From NCBI GenBank assembly GCA_951812925.1, contig OX638369.1, positions 61,084,228-61,148,227 of the forward strand: a stretch of 64,000 nucleotides of DNA, written 5' to 3'. The notes below the pieces were generated by a model. That model did no database searches, was not told the DNA's origin, and saw only the letters and a list, made by a program, of their open reading frames with translations. The position numbers were made by a program, and so were the translations under genes. Below, in pieces: positions 11,645 through 24,189 of the stretch (positions within the stretch are counted from its first letter, which is position 1; each line of letters opens with the position of its first letter). This DNA is from Calliopum simillimum. Taxonomy: Eukaryota; Arthropoda; Insecta; Diptera; Lauxaniidae.

Positions 11645-12650
11645 AATTCAAATGCAGTATGTTTTACTAAGCTCGATAAAGACATTTCCATGGAATCAGG
11701 TGCAACAGATTCAGGCCAATGTTTCAAATAAAAATAAAATGTGGATACATACGCCAGAAAGGCGTCTTTACTTTAGAAGTGTCAATTATCCCGATCTTGT
11801 CAACAGAAAATAGTTAAATTTTAATGATTTTTCGTGCTAAATTGATGGCATTTTCGTTTTATGAGAGTTGATCCCTCATAACCGTGAAATTTAGCAAAAA
11901 ACGTTAAAAACTAAACTTTCAATTTAATTCATTGTAATATTTTGTATAAAAAAATGTTCTTAGTTTGCAGCATTAAGAGCTGAATAAACTTATAAGAAAA
12001 AGGGTAAGCTTTCGTGAAAATACCCGTCAGCCATTGAAAAAAAAAAAAAATTAATTTCGTTAGTTTGGAAAATGATTACGAAAACATTTTGAAATAAATA
12101 TTTTCTAATTGTTTATTTCAACCTTACAAATCAATTGTGAAAATTCTAAAAAATAAACATTTTCCAAACGTATGAAAATTGGTTATGAAAATATTTGGAA
12201 ATAAACTTTTCCCAAGCTTTAAACTGTTAAGGGAATTGAATATGTAAATGTAATAAATAAATAAATTTAGTCCCCATCCGATGTTATGCAAATAAGAAAA
12301 TGCAAAAAACTGCAAAAAACTGCAAAATCCTATACAAAAAACGAATTTCAAAGAGAAATTAAAATACCTTTTTCTTAAAATTTAAATGCTTGACTTAGGC
12401 CCGTTAACTTATTTATTTTCTTAACTCCAGTTTGATCGGTGATTTGAATTTGGAAACTTGTCTCTGATTTTAGCTCAGTTAAACAAATTTCAGTTTAACA
12501 ATAAAATGCAACCATAAATGCTAATTGTGAATTGTTCATAATGTCAGTTAAAGCAAACAAAAAATTATAAATTATCGTAACAAATTTAAATTACAACATT
12601 ATAAACAAAATAAAGTTTACCGAGCACTTGGGTAGGCGAAGAACTTTTCA
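11645..12650. other. AT-rich stretch with a weak inverted pair
   Basis: Blocks such as ACATTTTCCAAAC recur at 11528 and near 12160 in like orientation, with AATAAATATTTTCTAATTG-type sequence around them. Old repeat sequence; no gene seen. Confidence 0.3.
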
Positions 12651-12662
12651 TCACTGCATTTT

Positions 12663-13835
12663 GTCCAATTACACTGTGCTAGTTGAAAATTTGGTCTGAC
12701 GGGAAATAGATCATTTTTACATGATTCGGGCATGGGGAATTCAGTGGCGTTAACCGTTTTGCTGGATTGGCTCATGGCCCCATACAAAAAGTTCAAATCA
12801 AAATTTCGTCTAGAAAGTGGTGTTTTTCATAAAGAATCTCTTATTAAACTCTGATGCATCAATGATTTTTCATCAAAAGTATGTTTTCCTGTTCAGGATG
12901 TATTAACTGACAATGGAGTTGCTAATTTTTTTCATCAATTTATCGGATACCACTTAACTTTAACGTTATTTTTTACCGAATCTCTTATAGAGTGTGCGAT
13001 AGACGGACTTGAGTATGCAAAATATGAGCACCGAAAACTGTGCTTGGATTCTCATAAGTATGACTAAAAGTAACAAGAAAAATTATGCTGTCAGGATCTG
13101 CGGTAGTCCATGTTTTTAAGCCCCTACCCCGGTCCAGTTCAAACATGGTTTTCCGGTCTCAGTTTTTATAGCAATTTATGATAGATCTGGACCTCCTTAT
13201 TACGAATATGATCTTATTTTTTTTCTACAACGTCAGGATCCTGAATTATCCTAGCACAGAAGTAAAAAAATTACTTTCACTATTTTTCAATTGGATCACT
13301 ACATCCTGAGTTATAAGCCTTTAAAAAGGATATCTCGCAATAAAATACAAAGGCTAAATATTTCCGGACCGAAAAACTAAAAACTTAAAATTTTATTATT
13401 TTTACAAATAACAATATATTATTTCAAAAATTTCATGCCTTTGCAGAACAAGATCGCATGACAAATGACAGTTATTTTCTAGATTTAGTGAATAAACCCA
13501 CAAATGACTGAGCAAAAAATAAAATTTTAAAAAAATTCAGAAAAAATTAACGTTAAAAAAAAAATATCTAATAAATTGATTAAAAAGTTAGCAATTCGGA
13601 TGCCTATTAATTCAATATGAACTGGAAAATATAGTTTTGAGATTCTTTATGAAAAACACCTCTTTCTAGACGAAATTTTGATTTGAAACTTTTGTATGGG
13701 GTGATGAACCAATCCAGCAAAACGGTTAGCATCACTGAATTTCTCGTACCCCAATTAGGTAAGAATGGCCTATATCTCGCCAGACCAAAAAAAAGGTCTC
13801 AAAAACTAGTACAGTGTTATTGGATCACAAATTGT
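12663..13835. mobile_element. Foldback element with arms of about 190 bp
   Basis: The left arm 12663-12850 pairs with 13630-13835: TTTGGTCTG, GTTTTGCTGGATTGG and TCTAGA(A)AG-GTGTTTTTCATAAAGAATCTC all have reverse partners. Outer sequence (TCCAAT-ACACTGT-CTAGTT) also pairs. Inside, 13235-13500 is homologous to one arm of the foldback at 54885-55665. No reading frame of note; target duplication not resolved. Confidence 0.65.
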
Positions 13836-13839
13836 ATTC

Positions 13840-14635
13840 ACATTCACAAAGGTGTAACTCTTAAAAAAACATTTTGTATTAAAAAGCAGACGTCACTTTT
13901 TCTCGAGTTAACTTTGTTAATCCGATAAATTACTCGCATTAACTTTATTCGGCGATTGAGAAGATAATCGCCGGATAAACGACATATGCTACTGGTACAG
14001 TACACAGTTACACAGTTAAAACTACGGTTTAATTAAGATAAGTTAACGTGCCTTATAGATTCAGGATAATGAAAACTTTCGAATTTAAAACATCATGTGA
14101 TAAAGAAAGTGATTTGAAACTGAAAAAAAAAATAAATAAATAAACCAAATGAATAGAAATTAACCAAAGGGGATCTTTAGACTCTTTTAATAATGAATTA
14201 AATGACAAAGAATTCAAAATAGTAAAAATCGCAAATCGTAAATCTATAAAAATAAATGCAATGCAGAATTTTATATAAAATTATATAATAAATTAAAAAA
14301 ATAGAAGAAAATTTGCAAAAGAAATATTTTGGTTTTGAAACAAATCATTTGCATGTGGAAACAATACTAAGAGTGTTAAACAATATAAAAGAGAGGGTAC
14401 GGAAGGTACCTAAGGGATGAAAAGAGCATGAAACCCATTTTCGCGTTCATGAAGGGATCGTTGCTCCAAGAAATTAAATTTAATAATAAAAACAAATTGT
14501 TCTAGTTCTACGATCGAAATCAGCTGAAGAAGAATTTCTTACACAAATCCAACGTTGGATTGATGTTGGATTTGCAAATATTTATTCTTTTCATTAAGCA
14601 ATAAAGCAACTTGATTTTATTGTGGCAAAATCAAA
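13840..14635. other. No feature seen
   Basis: AT-rich, no long frames and no recognisable element ends. Confidence 0.3.
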
Positions 14636-14639
14636 ATTT

Positions 14640-15235
14640 TGTGACAATTTTAGTGATGGATTTTATAACAAAAATAACGTATTTTATGATTTAGTTAGAG
14701 TTTTTTCATTTCCTCCTTTGGGTAATGTGTAAGAAAGCTTCGAAAACAGTTAAAAAAGTTATTCTTTTTTTTTTGGTTTTTCAACTTTAAAGGAGACGAA
14801 ATTGCATGTACCCGCTTTTACCCAGTCTAAATTTTGGATATAAGTTAGTTGCACTTATTCCCTTGATGAATTTATAAGTTTCAACCTGCGCACTGCTGTT
14901 CATCTATTTTATTTTAATTTTTTTCAGAAAACCTCTAATTATATATTTTTTTTTTATTTATTTTTAATTTAAAAGTCGTAATTTTATGACATTTCTAGTA
15001 ATGGATTTTATAAATGAAGGTTAGCGTTTTGCGTTTTTATAAGATTTTTGTCATTCCTTTCCTCAGGGAAAGTTTCAAAAACACTTAAAAAAATAACTCG
15101 TAATTTTTTTGTTTTTCAACTTTAAAAGAGCTGGAATTGCGTGTACCCGCTTGTACCCAGTCTAGATTTTGGATATAAGTTAGCTGCACCAATTCTCTTG
15201 ATGAATATATTAGTTTCAACTTGTTTGAGCTTAAG
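14640..15235. repeat. Tandem duplication, period about 345 bp
   Basis: Two units share GATGGATTTTATAA/TAATGGATTTTATAA, the TTTTTCAACTTTAAA block, GTACCCGCTT(T/G)TACCCAGTCTA, and TTTTGGATATAAGTTAG. They differ by scattered substitutions, so the duplication is old. Confidence 0.65.
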
Positions 15236-15239
15236 AACC

Positions 15240-16000
15240 AACTATATGTAGACTTTCTACATTAAATAATGCAAGAAAAAAGCCGAGAGACTTCAAGTAA
15301 TAGAAAAAGAGTTTAAAAATTATATCGATACGTCCAACGTAAAAGTTGGTAACTTTTAAACTGAAAAAAAATTTAACTAACAGAATAAAGAAAATAGAAA
15401 CAATATTATTTCCTGAAGAATATGAAAAAATGCTAGCAGAATTTGCTTCTTTTCTAAAAATTATAGATCTGAGCAATGTTTACGACTGAACGTAAGTTCT
15501 ACTTCTACCTACTTCTACTGGAAAGTGCAGTTTTAAATTCTCCAGAAAGAAAAAAAATTGTTTTCTCAGAAAAACTAACAAAGGAAAATATATTCTCGCT
15601 GGTGAAGAAAATAACAGAACTCATGTTAGTTAAACCGAGACTGATACAACCATATTCAGTAAAAATTAATTCGCTGTAAATTGGAGACGTGGATAATTAA
15701 ATGAAAATGATACTCAACAAGAAGAATACTGTAGCGAGCCAATAAAGAAACACAAGTATTAAAATTTTGAATTTACAAATTTTTGCCGGCTTTCTGGTCC
15801 AGATTCTGCATCCACAGGATTTTTGTTATTTTATAAAATAGTATGTGGGAGGTATGTTTAATCGAAAACCAAAGTGCAAATCTGCACTTTTGAGAGCTTT
15901 CTTTTTTACGAATTTTTTCTTATTGTGGTTTTTGAGGGGACAAATTATTTGATTTTATTTTAGATAATTTTTTTAAAGAGAAAGCAACAGGAAGAGCTCG
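15240..16000. other. Unassigned stretch with short Lys-rich frames
   Basis: Several short frames (15231-15476 minus, 15476-15679 plus) are rich in Lys, Phe and Leu as expected for chance frames in AT-rich DNA. No family recognised. Confidence 0.3.
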
Positions 16001-16005
16001 CAAAC

Positions 16006-16071
16006 TATCGATAGTCGCCATCATCGATAGTGGACAATAGTTTGATCACTAACTATCGATAGTTATCGATA
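16006..16071. promoter_or_regulatory. Cluster of TATCGATA (DRE/BEAF-type) sites
   Basis: TATCGATA occurs at 16006-16013, 16054-16061 and 16064-16071, and a 7-of-8 match (CATCGATA) at 16022-16029. In Drosophila this octamer is the DREF-binding element of housekeeping promoters and CGATA is bound by BEAF-32. The flanks give ACTATCGATAGT three times. Whether it acts here is unknown; no adjacent gene start is seen. Confidence 0.55.
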
Positions 16072-16385
16072 GTATGCATTTCAGTGCAAACATCACCTAT
16101 TTCAACTTAAAATTGTATAAGGTAAAAAACTATATCTCCGGATTTTCGTAATTTTTCAACATAATTTCTGCCAAAGTATGTTTAATATGCTAAACGCAGT
16201 AACTACATAAACCAAAGTTAAAAATTTGTCCAAATTTTAAGCCTCACCCACAGAATAAAAACTTGGCGCTCTTTGGCTTCAATTTGGCATAGGCAAGTAA
16301 TGTTGCCCAGTTCTCAAAATCAAATGCATTTGAAGAAATGAAAGTAATACTGAAACAGTTGTATTATTTTATTTTATATATTTAT

Positions 16386-16655
16386 AGGGCGTGGTACCGC
16401 CCACTTTTTCATTGAAAATTATTGCAATGCTCTTTACATATGAACCAAATTTTACTTATTTACGTCGAGAGATTTCAGAGAATGATGAGTTAGTTTTTAG
16501 GAAGGCGTGGCAACGCCTATTTTTCTAGAGAGGATTACTTGTTATATGGTTTTTATATGCATATGTGCTGAATCTTTCTATCTGCGTTAAAGGCTTTCGG
16601 AGATATGATTAATTAATTTTTTGGGGGCCGCCTACTTTTTGACTTACAGGTGACT
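16386..16655 (+). repeat. Family D repeat copy
   Basis: GGGCGTGGTACCGCCCAC, a second AGGCGTGGCAACGCC unit about 115 bp on, and TTTCGGAGATATGATTAATT. It matches copies at 4733-5215 (reverse) and 62300-62545. Confidence 0.6.
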
Positions 16656-16659
16656 TCTT

Positions 16660-17060
16660 TAAAATCGGTCAGTTGGTTTCCGAGTGAATATGGAACAATT
16701 ACACAAAAAAACAAAATTTAATTCTTATGAAAATTTTTTCCTTTTTCTCTATAACTGGAAAACTATAGAAGATAGCTCTTTATCTGTAACATTTTTGAAA
16801 TAAGCGCTGTCAGATGAATGAGACCCGTCTACTGTGTGGCGGTTTGTAAACAAAAAGATCTTCAAAATGCTGCACTGCAAGCATAATGTAATCAGCTTCC
16901 CCAGATGCTATCTATGAATTGCTTGTGAAGCTCTGAACATTAAAATGGCGAAAATGGAAATCTTCGAAAAGTAAAAGATTCATCAAAATCATTACAACCA
17001 AATTTCACATAAATAGCAGAGATTGCTTTTAAAAATGCAATGTCAAATCTGAACAAACTT
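16660..17060. other. No feature seen
   Basis: No gene or repeat end recognised. Confidence 0.3.
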
Positions 17061-17068
17061 TATTAATT

Positions 17069-17335
17069 AGGGTATTCCTTAAAACGTGTAAAAGCCTTGA
17101 AAACCTCGTAAACTGTCAAAGTTAATATTGAGGGGATTCCTGAAAACGTGTAAAAGCCTCGAAAACCTCGTAAACTCGTAAAAGTTGTAAAAATCAATAC
17201 GAAATTTGATAGTTTTACGAGTGTACGATGTTTTCGAGACTTACACATTTTCAGGAATCGCCTTATTGATTTTAACAACTATTTCTAGTTTACGAGTTTT
17301 TCGAGGCATTTACATGTTTTAAGGAATACCCTCAA
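17069..17335. mobile_element. Foldback MITE with a nested or duplicated inner copy
   Basis: The outer ends GGGTATTCCTTAAAACGTGT and GGGTATTCCTTAAAACATGT are inverted partners, continuing through GCCT-GAAAA-CTCGTAAACT. A second pair inside, GGGGATTCCTGAAAACGTGT near 17133 and its partner near 17250, repeats the same text. Open frames here are artefacts. Confidence 0.75.
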
Positions 17336-17559
17336 TATAAAATTCAAAACGATATATCGAAAGTGTTAACCAGTTAATGTTTGAATGCGATGTAGGGAAT
17401 TTAATTTTTGGGCAGCAAAAAAATATCCCTCTTTCCAGTTTATGCTTGTCACAGGAAAAACCTAATTTTTCGCTATGGCCCAACATGTCTGAACATAATT
17501 TTATACAAATATAAAACTTTTTAAAACACTTAACATTTGTCTGTTACACACATTGTGTT

Positions 17560-19460
17560 GACAAAAATCATAAAAAAAGTTTTAATTGTTTCCAAGTAAA
17601 ACGGCTTTTTAATGCTTCTTTATGGAGATTATTTGTGAATATTCAGCCGCGTTCTTGTCACCGTCATTGTCGTGATGAAAGCAACCGCATCCACAACAAA
17701 AATCTACGCTCAAATAAAAATAAATCTCGCACATTAACAAAAAAAAAAAGTTTTTTTTTTCATTTCATTTCACGGAAAAAACAGGCTCATAATTTAAAAT
17801 GTGACGAAGCGTAAGAAAAAGAAAAACATTTTGACGTAAATAAACCCAAACATCAGACCCATTCCAACTGAACCGGGCGAGCTTACAGACTACGAGTCTA
17901 CAGCACCGTCGCCACTGCAAACACACACGAATGTAAACGCAAAAGAAAAACAACAATTGCAAAAAGCGCCACATGAACTCACATTTATCTTTATTTTATT
18001 CCAAACTTCTCCTGCTATCGCTCTATGCCAAGTAAGTCAAGGCAAGAAGGGGTCACACCAGAGTGAGGGCGATGGCGCCCCAAAAATAATCCGCAACTGT
18101 TTGTTTCAGTCGTTTGCCTTGCTGTAGTTTTTATTTGAATTCCGATTTAATCTGCAATTGTTGTAATCCAAACATTAGAAAATTGCAATAGAGATTGAGA
18201 CCGAAACGTAATAAACAGCTGTCTGGGAACGATGAAACAGCAAAAACCAAAATCGTCATAAAAAACTTTAAACTTTTTTTGTTTCACAAAAAACTTTTTA
18301 AGATTTTCCTTTTGCAACTTTCATTATTTGCTTTTGAGCAATATTTTCTTCGCTTTCTCTAGAATCCGAAATTGCTATCACACGCGTTTCCTTTAAAATT
18401 TCATTTATTTTTCTATATTTTTTATTTATTTCGTTATTTTTTTATTTCATTTTTTTCCGTTTCGCTTATAAAAACACTCAAGAATTACGTGTTTCGCATG
18501 AGCACGTGGTACGAATTTTAAGAGTACGCGACGTATTTGCACTCACACTGACAATTTATGGATTTTTCTGAAAATCCGTAAACTTTTTCATCTCTAGTAT
18601 TTGTTTTATTTTTAATATTCACAGCTTAAACACACAGATTAACCGACAAATTGCTGTGACAAATTTTTCCTTTAAATAGAAAACCATAGGAATACTCCCT
18701 CAAAGGATAATTACGACGAGCGCTTTTTACTACCGAACCGTTTGAAGAATCCTCTGCAACTGAATGAACTTTCGAAGGATGCTGCGGAATTTTGTATTTT
18801 TTGCTCTTCTTGGTGCCCTTTGAAGCTTATTACAAAAATATTGGGATTTTTTTTATAGAAAATCCCAAAACAAAACTCTCATTCGAAATGGACCAAAAAT
18901 ACTCACTTTCATCTCTCTTTCTCACGCTCACTTGATAACTCTTGACAACGCGCCTTGCACGCGTGAAAGCTTTTCATTGATTTTTAATCTTCTTGTTGGG
19001 GGGTTTCACATGGCGCCTTTAGTTCCGGGTGTGGGTTTGTTTACATCCGTTTTCATGAAAGAGAATTTGGTCCCGCTGTCTGCACCGCATTTTCTTTGTT
19101 AATATGTTTGGGGTGCAATGTTGCCGCTTGGATGATGGTTGGAAGCATGCTGTAAGCAGCGGATGGGGAGAATGTTGCCTGCCATAATGTACTTGTCAGT
19201 CGGTTGGTTGGCATTGTATGTGTTTTTTTTTTTTGCTGTAGATGGTATCATTATCTGTAATTTTGCTCTCATCTTGACGCATAAAATAATTATTCGTATG
19301 TGAAGCACTTGATGGCTTCAAGGACAATGTATTTGGGTGTACGGGCGTTCACTTGGCTGATCGGTCGTTTGTTTGGTCAATGAGACTCAATTCAGTAGAG
19401 AGTGTTCTAGAACTTTTGTTGGTTTTGCTTTAAATTTAAATTGTCTTTTACCTCCTTGTT
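17560..19460. other. Repeat-poor, GC-richer stretch; possible distal promoter region
   Basis: Unlike its surroundings this segment shows no recurring family text, more CpG, E-box CACGTG near 18504 and a GTCAGTGTGAGTGC initiator-like site on the minus strand near 18550. On that strand GTGAGT donors lie near 17980, 18545 and 18905. Together with the leader acceptor at 3747 this makes it a candidate for the first exon and promoter of the mucin-like gene. This is inference; no exon boundary is proved. Confidence 0.3.
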
Positions 19461-19464
19461 AGCG

Positions 19465-21150
19465 AAAGACGTAGTCACAGTAATGACACAAAACTTTTAA
19501 TATAATGAACATTATGAATGAACTTTTGCCAAAACTTTTTGCAATATCGTTAAATTAAATGAGCAAAGTCGTATTGAGTTTGCAAGCCATGATTGAAAAG
19601 TTATTTCTTATAAACTTTTCTTTTGAAAATTTTTAATATTGTAATTTTTTGTGTTAAATGAGTTAGATAGTTGAGAAAATTATAGTTTTGTTTAAAGGCA
19701 AATTTAAATTTTTTATTTTTTTGTAGTAATTATATACTTAGTAAAGTAAAGTTAGGGAAGCGTAACAACTAACAAAGCTTTAGAAACAATTGAATGACTC
19801 AATTTTAAGAATCCTTGAAAAATTCTCTTTTTGAAGTACTTATTTCTTCAAAAAGTTCTAGAGTTCCGCTCTTAAAAGTTATTAGAATTTTACTAAAAGC
19901 CTACTGCACTTGTACCCATTTGCTTCTCAACGATTTTAAAATAATGAATAGAATTTTTGTTCTAAAATTTAAAAAAAAAAAATGTTCCAATCGTTTAGAA
20001 GCATAGGTTTTCAGTAAAATACTAATAACTTTCAAAAGCGGACCTCTAAAAATTTTTTGAAAAATACCTCAAACAGAAAATTCTTAAAGTTGAGGTTTAA
20101 AATATGTTCTTGTTACGTAGCCCTGACCTTACTTCATGTTTGGTAGAAAAAAAAAATTTCTGTGTAGTGCTGTAGTCTTTCAGTAAGACTCCAATAACTT
20201 TAAAAAATAACTCATAGAAAAGTTTTGAAAATGAGTTATATTGGCCATACTTTTGTGGTTCTTAAACGAGCAGTATTTTACTTTTTATCCACTCTGGAAT
20301 ATACTAAGCAATTTTGACTTTAACTGTATTTTACTCAAAATTTACTTTTTGTCACTTGGACCGCTTTGCTTCTAAACCTCTCATAAGTGTTAATGTTTCA
20401 TTCTTGAATTAATTATGATGGGCATCTCTTAATGACCTTAAAAAAAATTTTAAAAAATTAATTATTCATGGAAAACTAATAATACCAGTAATTTACATTG
20501 GTTTATATTTCGAATTTCCTTCGCGAAACAAATGCCAGTCGAGTACTTACTTACTATTCAGACTTCCCGTGGCATATTATCAACAAAAAACAAATGTTAA
20601 GAATAAAATTTGTTGGTTGTTGCGAAGGAAAAACTTTTCAGCTACAATTAATGAAAACGGTTAAAGCATAAGGAAGTCAATTACGACATATGGCAAAAGT
20701 TAAATCCAACTGATAACTCTGAAAACTGCTGCACAAGCAAACTGTCTAAAAGTTTTAGGTAATTACATAGTTCGAAATCAGTTGTGAAATAAAGCTTCAC
20801 ATTTTGCTCATGATCTCGTTTGAGATTAAAATTTGTGATTTAAAAATAACAGAATATTTAGTAAGAATTTCAAAGTATCACAAAAATAAATTTAGTATGA
20901 TGAAGTACCATTCAAAAAAATGGGAATAATTACAAGAATATGTGTTATTTAAGGTCTTATTTAGCGACGAAAGAAATGTTTCTTGCGTGATTCCAATTTC
21001 AAAGCTTATGTATGGCGACAACCAAACACTCAATTTAACCTTGGCCGCCATTTTTAAAAATCTGCTTTAAAATTTAACGAATAAAGGCTCCGGTAGATAG
21101 AGCGCAGTGCGCATTATAAGCTTTGACAGTTGATTTGAGACCATAGCTCG
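19465..21150. other. No feature seen
   Basis: Long AT-rich stretch with only chance frames. Confidence 0.3.
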
Positions 21151-21274
21151 TAATGGAGAGTGGAACATATGGAGCGCATCAATAGCGCTCTAAAGCAGCA
21201 GAGAAGAGCATCTCTCTCGTTTCCAAAAGCGCTGATATTAACATTGGCATGTCATTGGAAGGAAGCGCTTCGTT

Positions 21275-21375
21275 GTCGCTACCAGAAATGCTCTTTGGAT
21301 GCGCATCGCTTTCGCATTCAAAAATGCTCTTTGGAAGCGCATCGCTCCCGCATTCAGAAATGCTCTTTGGATGCT
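21275..21375 (+). repeat. 35-bp minisatellite, first block
   Basis: About three units with core AAATGCTCTTTGGATGCGCA and CGCTTTCGCATTC. The same unit continues at 21650-21790 and, after an element insertion, at 22838-22880. Confidence 0.8.
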
Positions 21376-21529
21376 TTTTGGATGACAATAAAAATATTTA
21401 AAAAATTTTTAATTGAAATTTTACGTCTTTCGCCACAAAGATTCATAATTTTGGTGTTATTATAATGATTTTTATTTTACTAAATTAATTATAATTGAAA
21501 AATTGCAAGTTGAAAAACTTTTGTGTTTG

Positions 21530-21602
21530 GTCTGGGCCGGAGTTGAACCGAGGACCTCACGGTTGCTACAACTCTCAATCGCAGTGCCAGTCGCTCTTAC
21601 GA
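21530..21602 (-). ncRNA. tRNA-like (SINE-type) pol III module
   Basis: On the minus strand a box A-like CTGGCACTGCGATTGAGAG precedes a near-perfect box B GGTTCAACTCC. The T-arm half pairs (CTCGG with CCGGC, four of five). The acceptor arm does not pair, so it is not a working tRNA. It sits between two minisatellite blocks. Confidence 0.45.
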
Positions 21603-21649
21603 AGCCGACTTATTGATTTATTTGGTTTTGTACGTTAATGCGTGACCGA

Positions 21650-21790
21650 AAGCGCTTCGTTCTCGATACCAGAAATGCTCTTTGGATGCGCATAGCTCTC
21701 GCATCCAGAAATGCTCTTTGAATGCGCATCGCTCTCGCATTCAGAAATGCTCTTTGGATGGGAATCGCTTTGCCTACCTATAGCGCAGAA
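21650..21790 (+). repeat. 35-bp minisatellite, second block
   Basis: About three more units of the AAATGCTCTTTGGATGCGCA type, then degenerate sequence up to the element insertion at 21828. Confidence 0.8.
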
Positions 21791-21827
21791 AATATGCGCA
21801 TACAAATCAGCTCTTTAGATGCGAGTA

Positions 21828-22834
21828 CACGGCGAGCCTTAACCAAAATAAAGTTTTATTGCAACCACGGAAAATTCGGCGTATGCAGGATTATTCTACT
21901 TAAAAACACTAATTAATAACTGTAAATAAAAGTTTCGTGCCTGATCGTCTGAAGAAGATATTGCATTTTTACTAATTTTTTTTCTTTGAGTGCATTTATT
22001 ATCATATTGTTTTAAGTTTGAAGAAAAAGATAAAAAACTGAGTATGCAGAAAATTTTCTCCGTGTCCTTAAATTTAAAAACTGCAAACCAAAAAATCTTA
22101 GCTGATTCTATTCAGGCGATATTGAATTTTAAACTATTTTTTATGCTTTTAAAAAAAAAATCGGTTTTTTGGTATTTAACACAAACAAAAACCAGACACA
22201 CTAATAGTCATTCCAGATGTGATTTTTGATGCTTAATCCGAATCCGGTCTTAGAATTGCTATATTACGTTTGAGTTTTGAGATATCCTTACATACAAGTT
22301 TAAAGGACACCATTTTTTCCTATTTTTGAAGTTATATAACAAGATAAGGTAACTTTAAGCCGAAAAATCTGGTATGACAGCTAATAGCCCTAGTTTTTTT
22401 CTTTAAAACACAATCAGACCTACGTCGATTTCTTTTTTTTCTCAGAGATATCTTAACCTAAAAAGTTAAAAAAGTGCAAAAACACGATTTTTGGCTATAT
22501 TGGATGTCATATGCAGGACGCACAATATTTTTCTGTGAATTTCTATTGCCAGAATCATTTGGTACTCTTCTTTGGCTTCAAATTGAGCTATCAAATGGTT
22601 ATTTATATTATTTCTCTGCAAAGTTATGATAATTTTAAAATCACATCATGAAACTCAAAGTCAAAAATCTTGGTTTTTGGCTATATTTCAGGTTGTATAC
22701 AGTACGGACGAAATTTGCCTGCCTTTTTTTACTGACCGAATCATGTTATACCATTTTTTATCTCCAAAATGAGCTATAAAGTGGTGTCCTTTGATTGTTT
22801 TCTACAAACTTTATTTTGGTTAAGGCTCGCCGTG
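21828..22834. mobile_element. CACGGCG-terminal DNA element with AGTA duplication
   Basis: The ends are a perfect 29-bp inverted repeat beginning CACGGCGAGCCTTAACCAAA. AGTA is duplicated at 21824-21827 and 22835-22838, and minisatellite units resume directly after. The interior has no transposase; it holds family B text (GATGCTTAATCCGAATCCGG, ATCTTAACCTAAAAAG). The foldback at 39912-44068 has the same ends (CACGGCGTGCCTTAACC). Confidence 0.85.
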
Positions 22835-22839
22835 AGTAG

Positions 22840-23475
22840 GACGCGCATCGCTATTGCATCTTGAGGATGCGCATCGAAATTTTCTGTTGGGATGTGCAAA
22901 GTTGACCAACTTTCAACGCATTTAACATGTCAGCTGTTTATTTTCTCATAAGTAATTTTCGCAGGTTTTTTAATAAATAAAATAGAATCGGGTTCAAAAT
23001 GGAAGGAAGAAACAGAAAAAGAAAAATAAAAAAAGAATAAGAAAGAAAAGAAAAAGAAAAAGTTAACTCTATGCAACAACACACAAGTTACACACACATG
23101 CGTTTCGCAGCATATGATGCATGCGCTGCCCTTCACCTAGCGGAGCCATCAAATGGATTGTTCTTGAAAAATATTTTTTCTGACCTCAAACTAACAAATT
23201 GGTAAGACAAATGTACCACCAAATTAAAGAAAATTGAACGTGGTTTTCAAAAAAAATTATAAAAGGGTATGTTAATAAGACTTTTTCATACTACAATGGC
23301 CGGCAAAGTCCAAAAATTGGGAAAAGAAATTAAAGTATCAACTTTAAAGGTTCATAACTTTGCGAAATCCTTTAAAACCCTTTACACCATATACACTTTT
23401 CTGAAACAAGTCAGAAAATCAGTTTTGTTTTTAATCTATAACCTCCCAGAAGCTTACACCCTGTATATTGCGTTC
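22840..23475. other. Minisatellite tail, then non-coding sequence
   Basis: GGACGCGCATCGCTATTGCATC and a related unit to about 22880 continue the minisatellite. The rest (A/G-rich run near 22990-23060) shows nothing recognisable. Confidence 0.4.
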
Positions 23476-23479
23476 AAAA

Positions 23480-23760
23480 TAGTAGTACCTCCTAAACGCT
23501 CATCAGGTGGTAGATCCGACAAGCGTGCAACAGAGCTGATTGTTTGCGATTTGTTAAAGCACGTTCATCTGAACCAGCGGAGCAACGAAGAGCTCGAACT
23601 TGCGTACCCCTCAGTCTCGGGCATTGGAAATAGCGGAGTCGAAACCGAATGCTTGCGATCTACTCGGTCAAGTGAATTGAAATCAGGTGAGCAACCAGCA
23701 GTAATAGTCGAAGCAAAACGCTAACGAGCTATGTGATCGCGATTATTTTAATAAGATGAG
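23480..23760 (+). other. GC-richer unique segment with a strong 5' splice-site match
   Basis: The segment stands out in composition and holds the C-terminal half of a 151-codon frame (23269-23724). AAATCAG/GTGAGC at about 23684 is a good donor. It could be a non-coding or partial exon of an unknown gene, but I see no acceptor, partner exon or domain. Confidence 0.2.
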
Positions 23761-24189
23761 CAACGAACAGAAAGAGTCTGCCTGTTGATTTGAATCTTGG
23801 TACAAACCAGTATAATGCTAAACACGACTGCAGTCTGCGTTACAGTGTAAACATTGGAAAAATGGTGGTGAGTGCGAGTATTGCAAACACGAAAGTTTCC
23901 AAATGAAACACCAGGAATGTGCTTCGCACAAAGCAAAGTCAAGCTTCCGACATAGATTTTGGCCATTATGGGTTCAATCTAACGGACTAAGTCCAAAGTA
24001 CCTGATAACTAGTTTATATCTTTTATATGTTTTTAATTACATCAAAATTATAGACAAAATGTTTTTACAACGTGTTAAAAGCAAATTTTAATTATGATTA
24101 AAATTACATGATAAGGTTGTAAAATTTTTAATTAAATTATAATTTAATCCTTTTGTAATGACTTAGGGAAATTTATCTATATGCATATT

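Noticed and set aside
16006..16071. A CRISPR-like or satellite array
   Set aside because: Only a few 12-bp palindromes, no regular spacers; better read as clustered factor sites.
23269..23724. 151-codon frame as a protein gene
   Set aside because: The first half is Lys/Phe/Leu-rich chance sequence, no domain or partner exon; only the GC-richer second half is noted as a possible exon.
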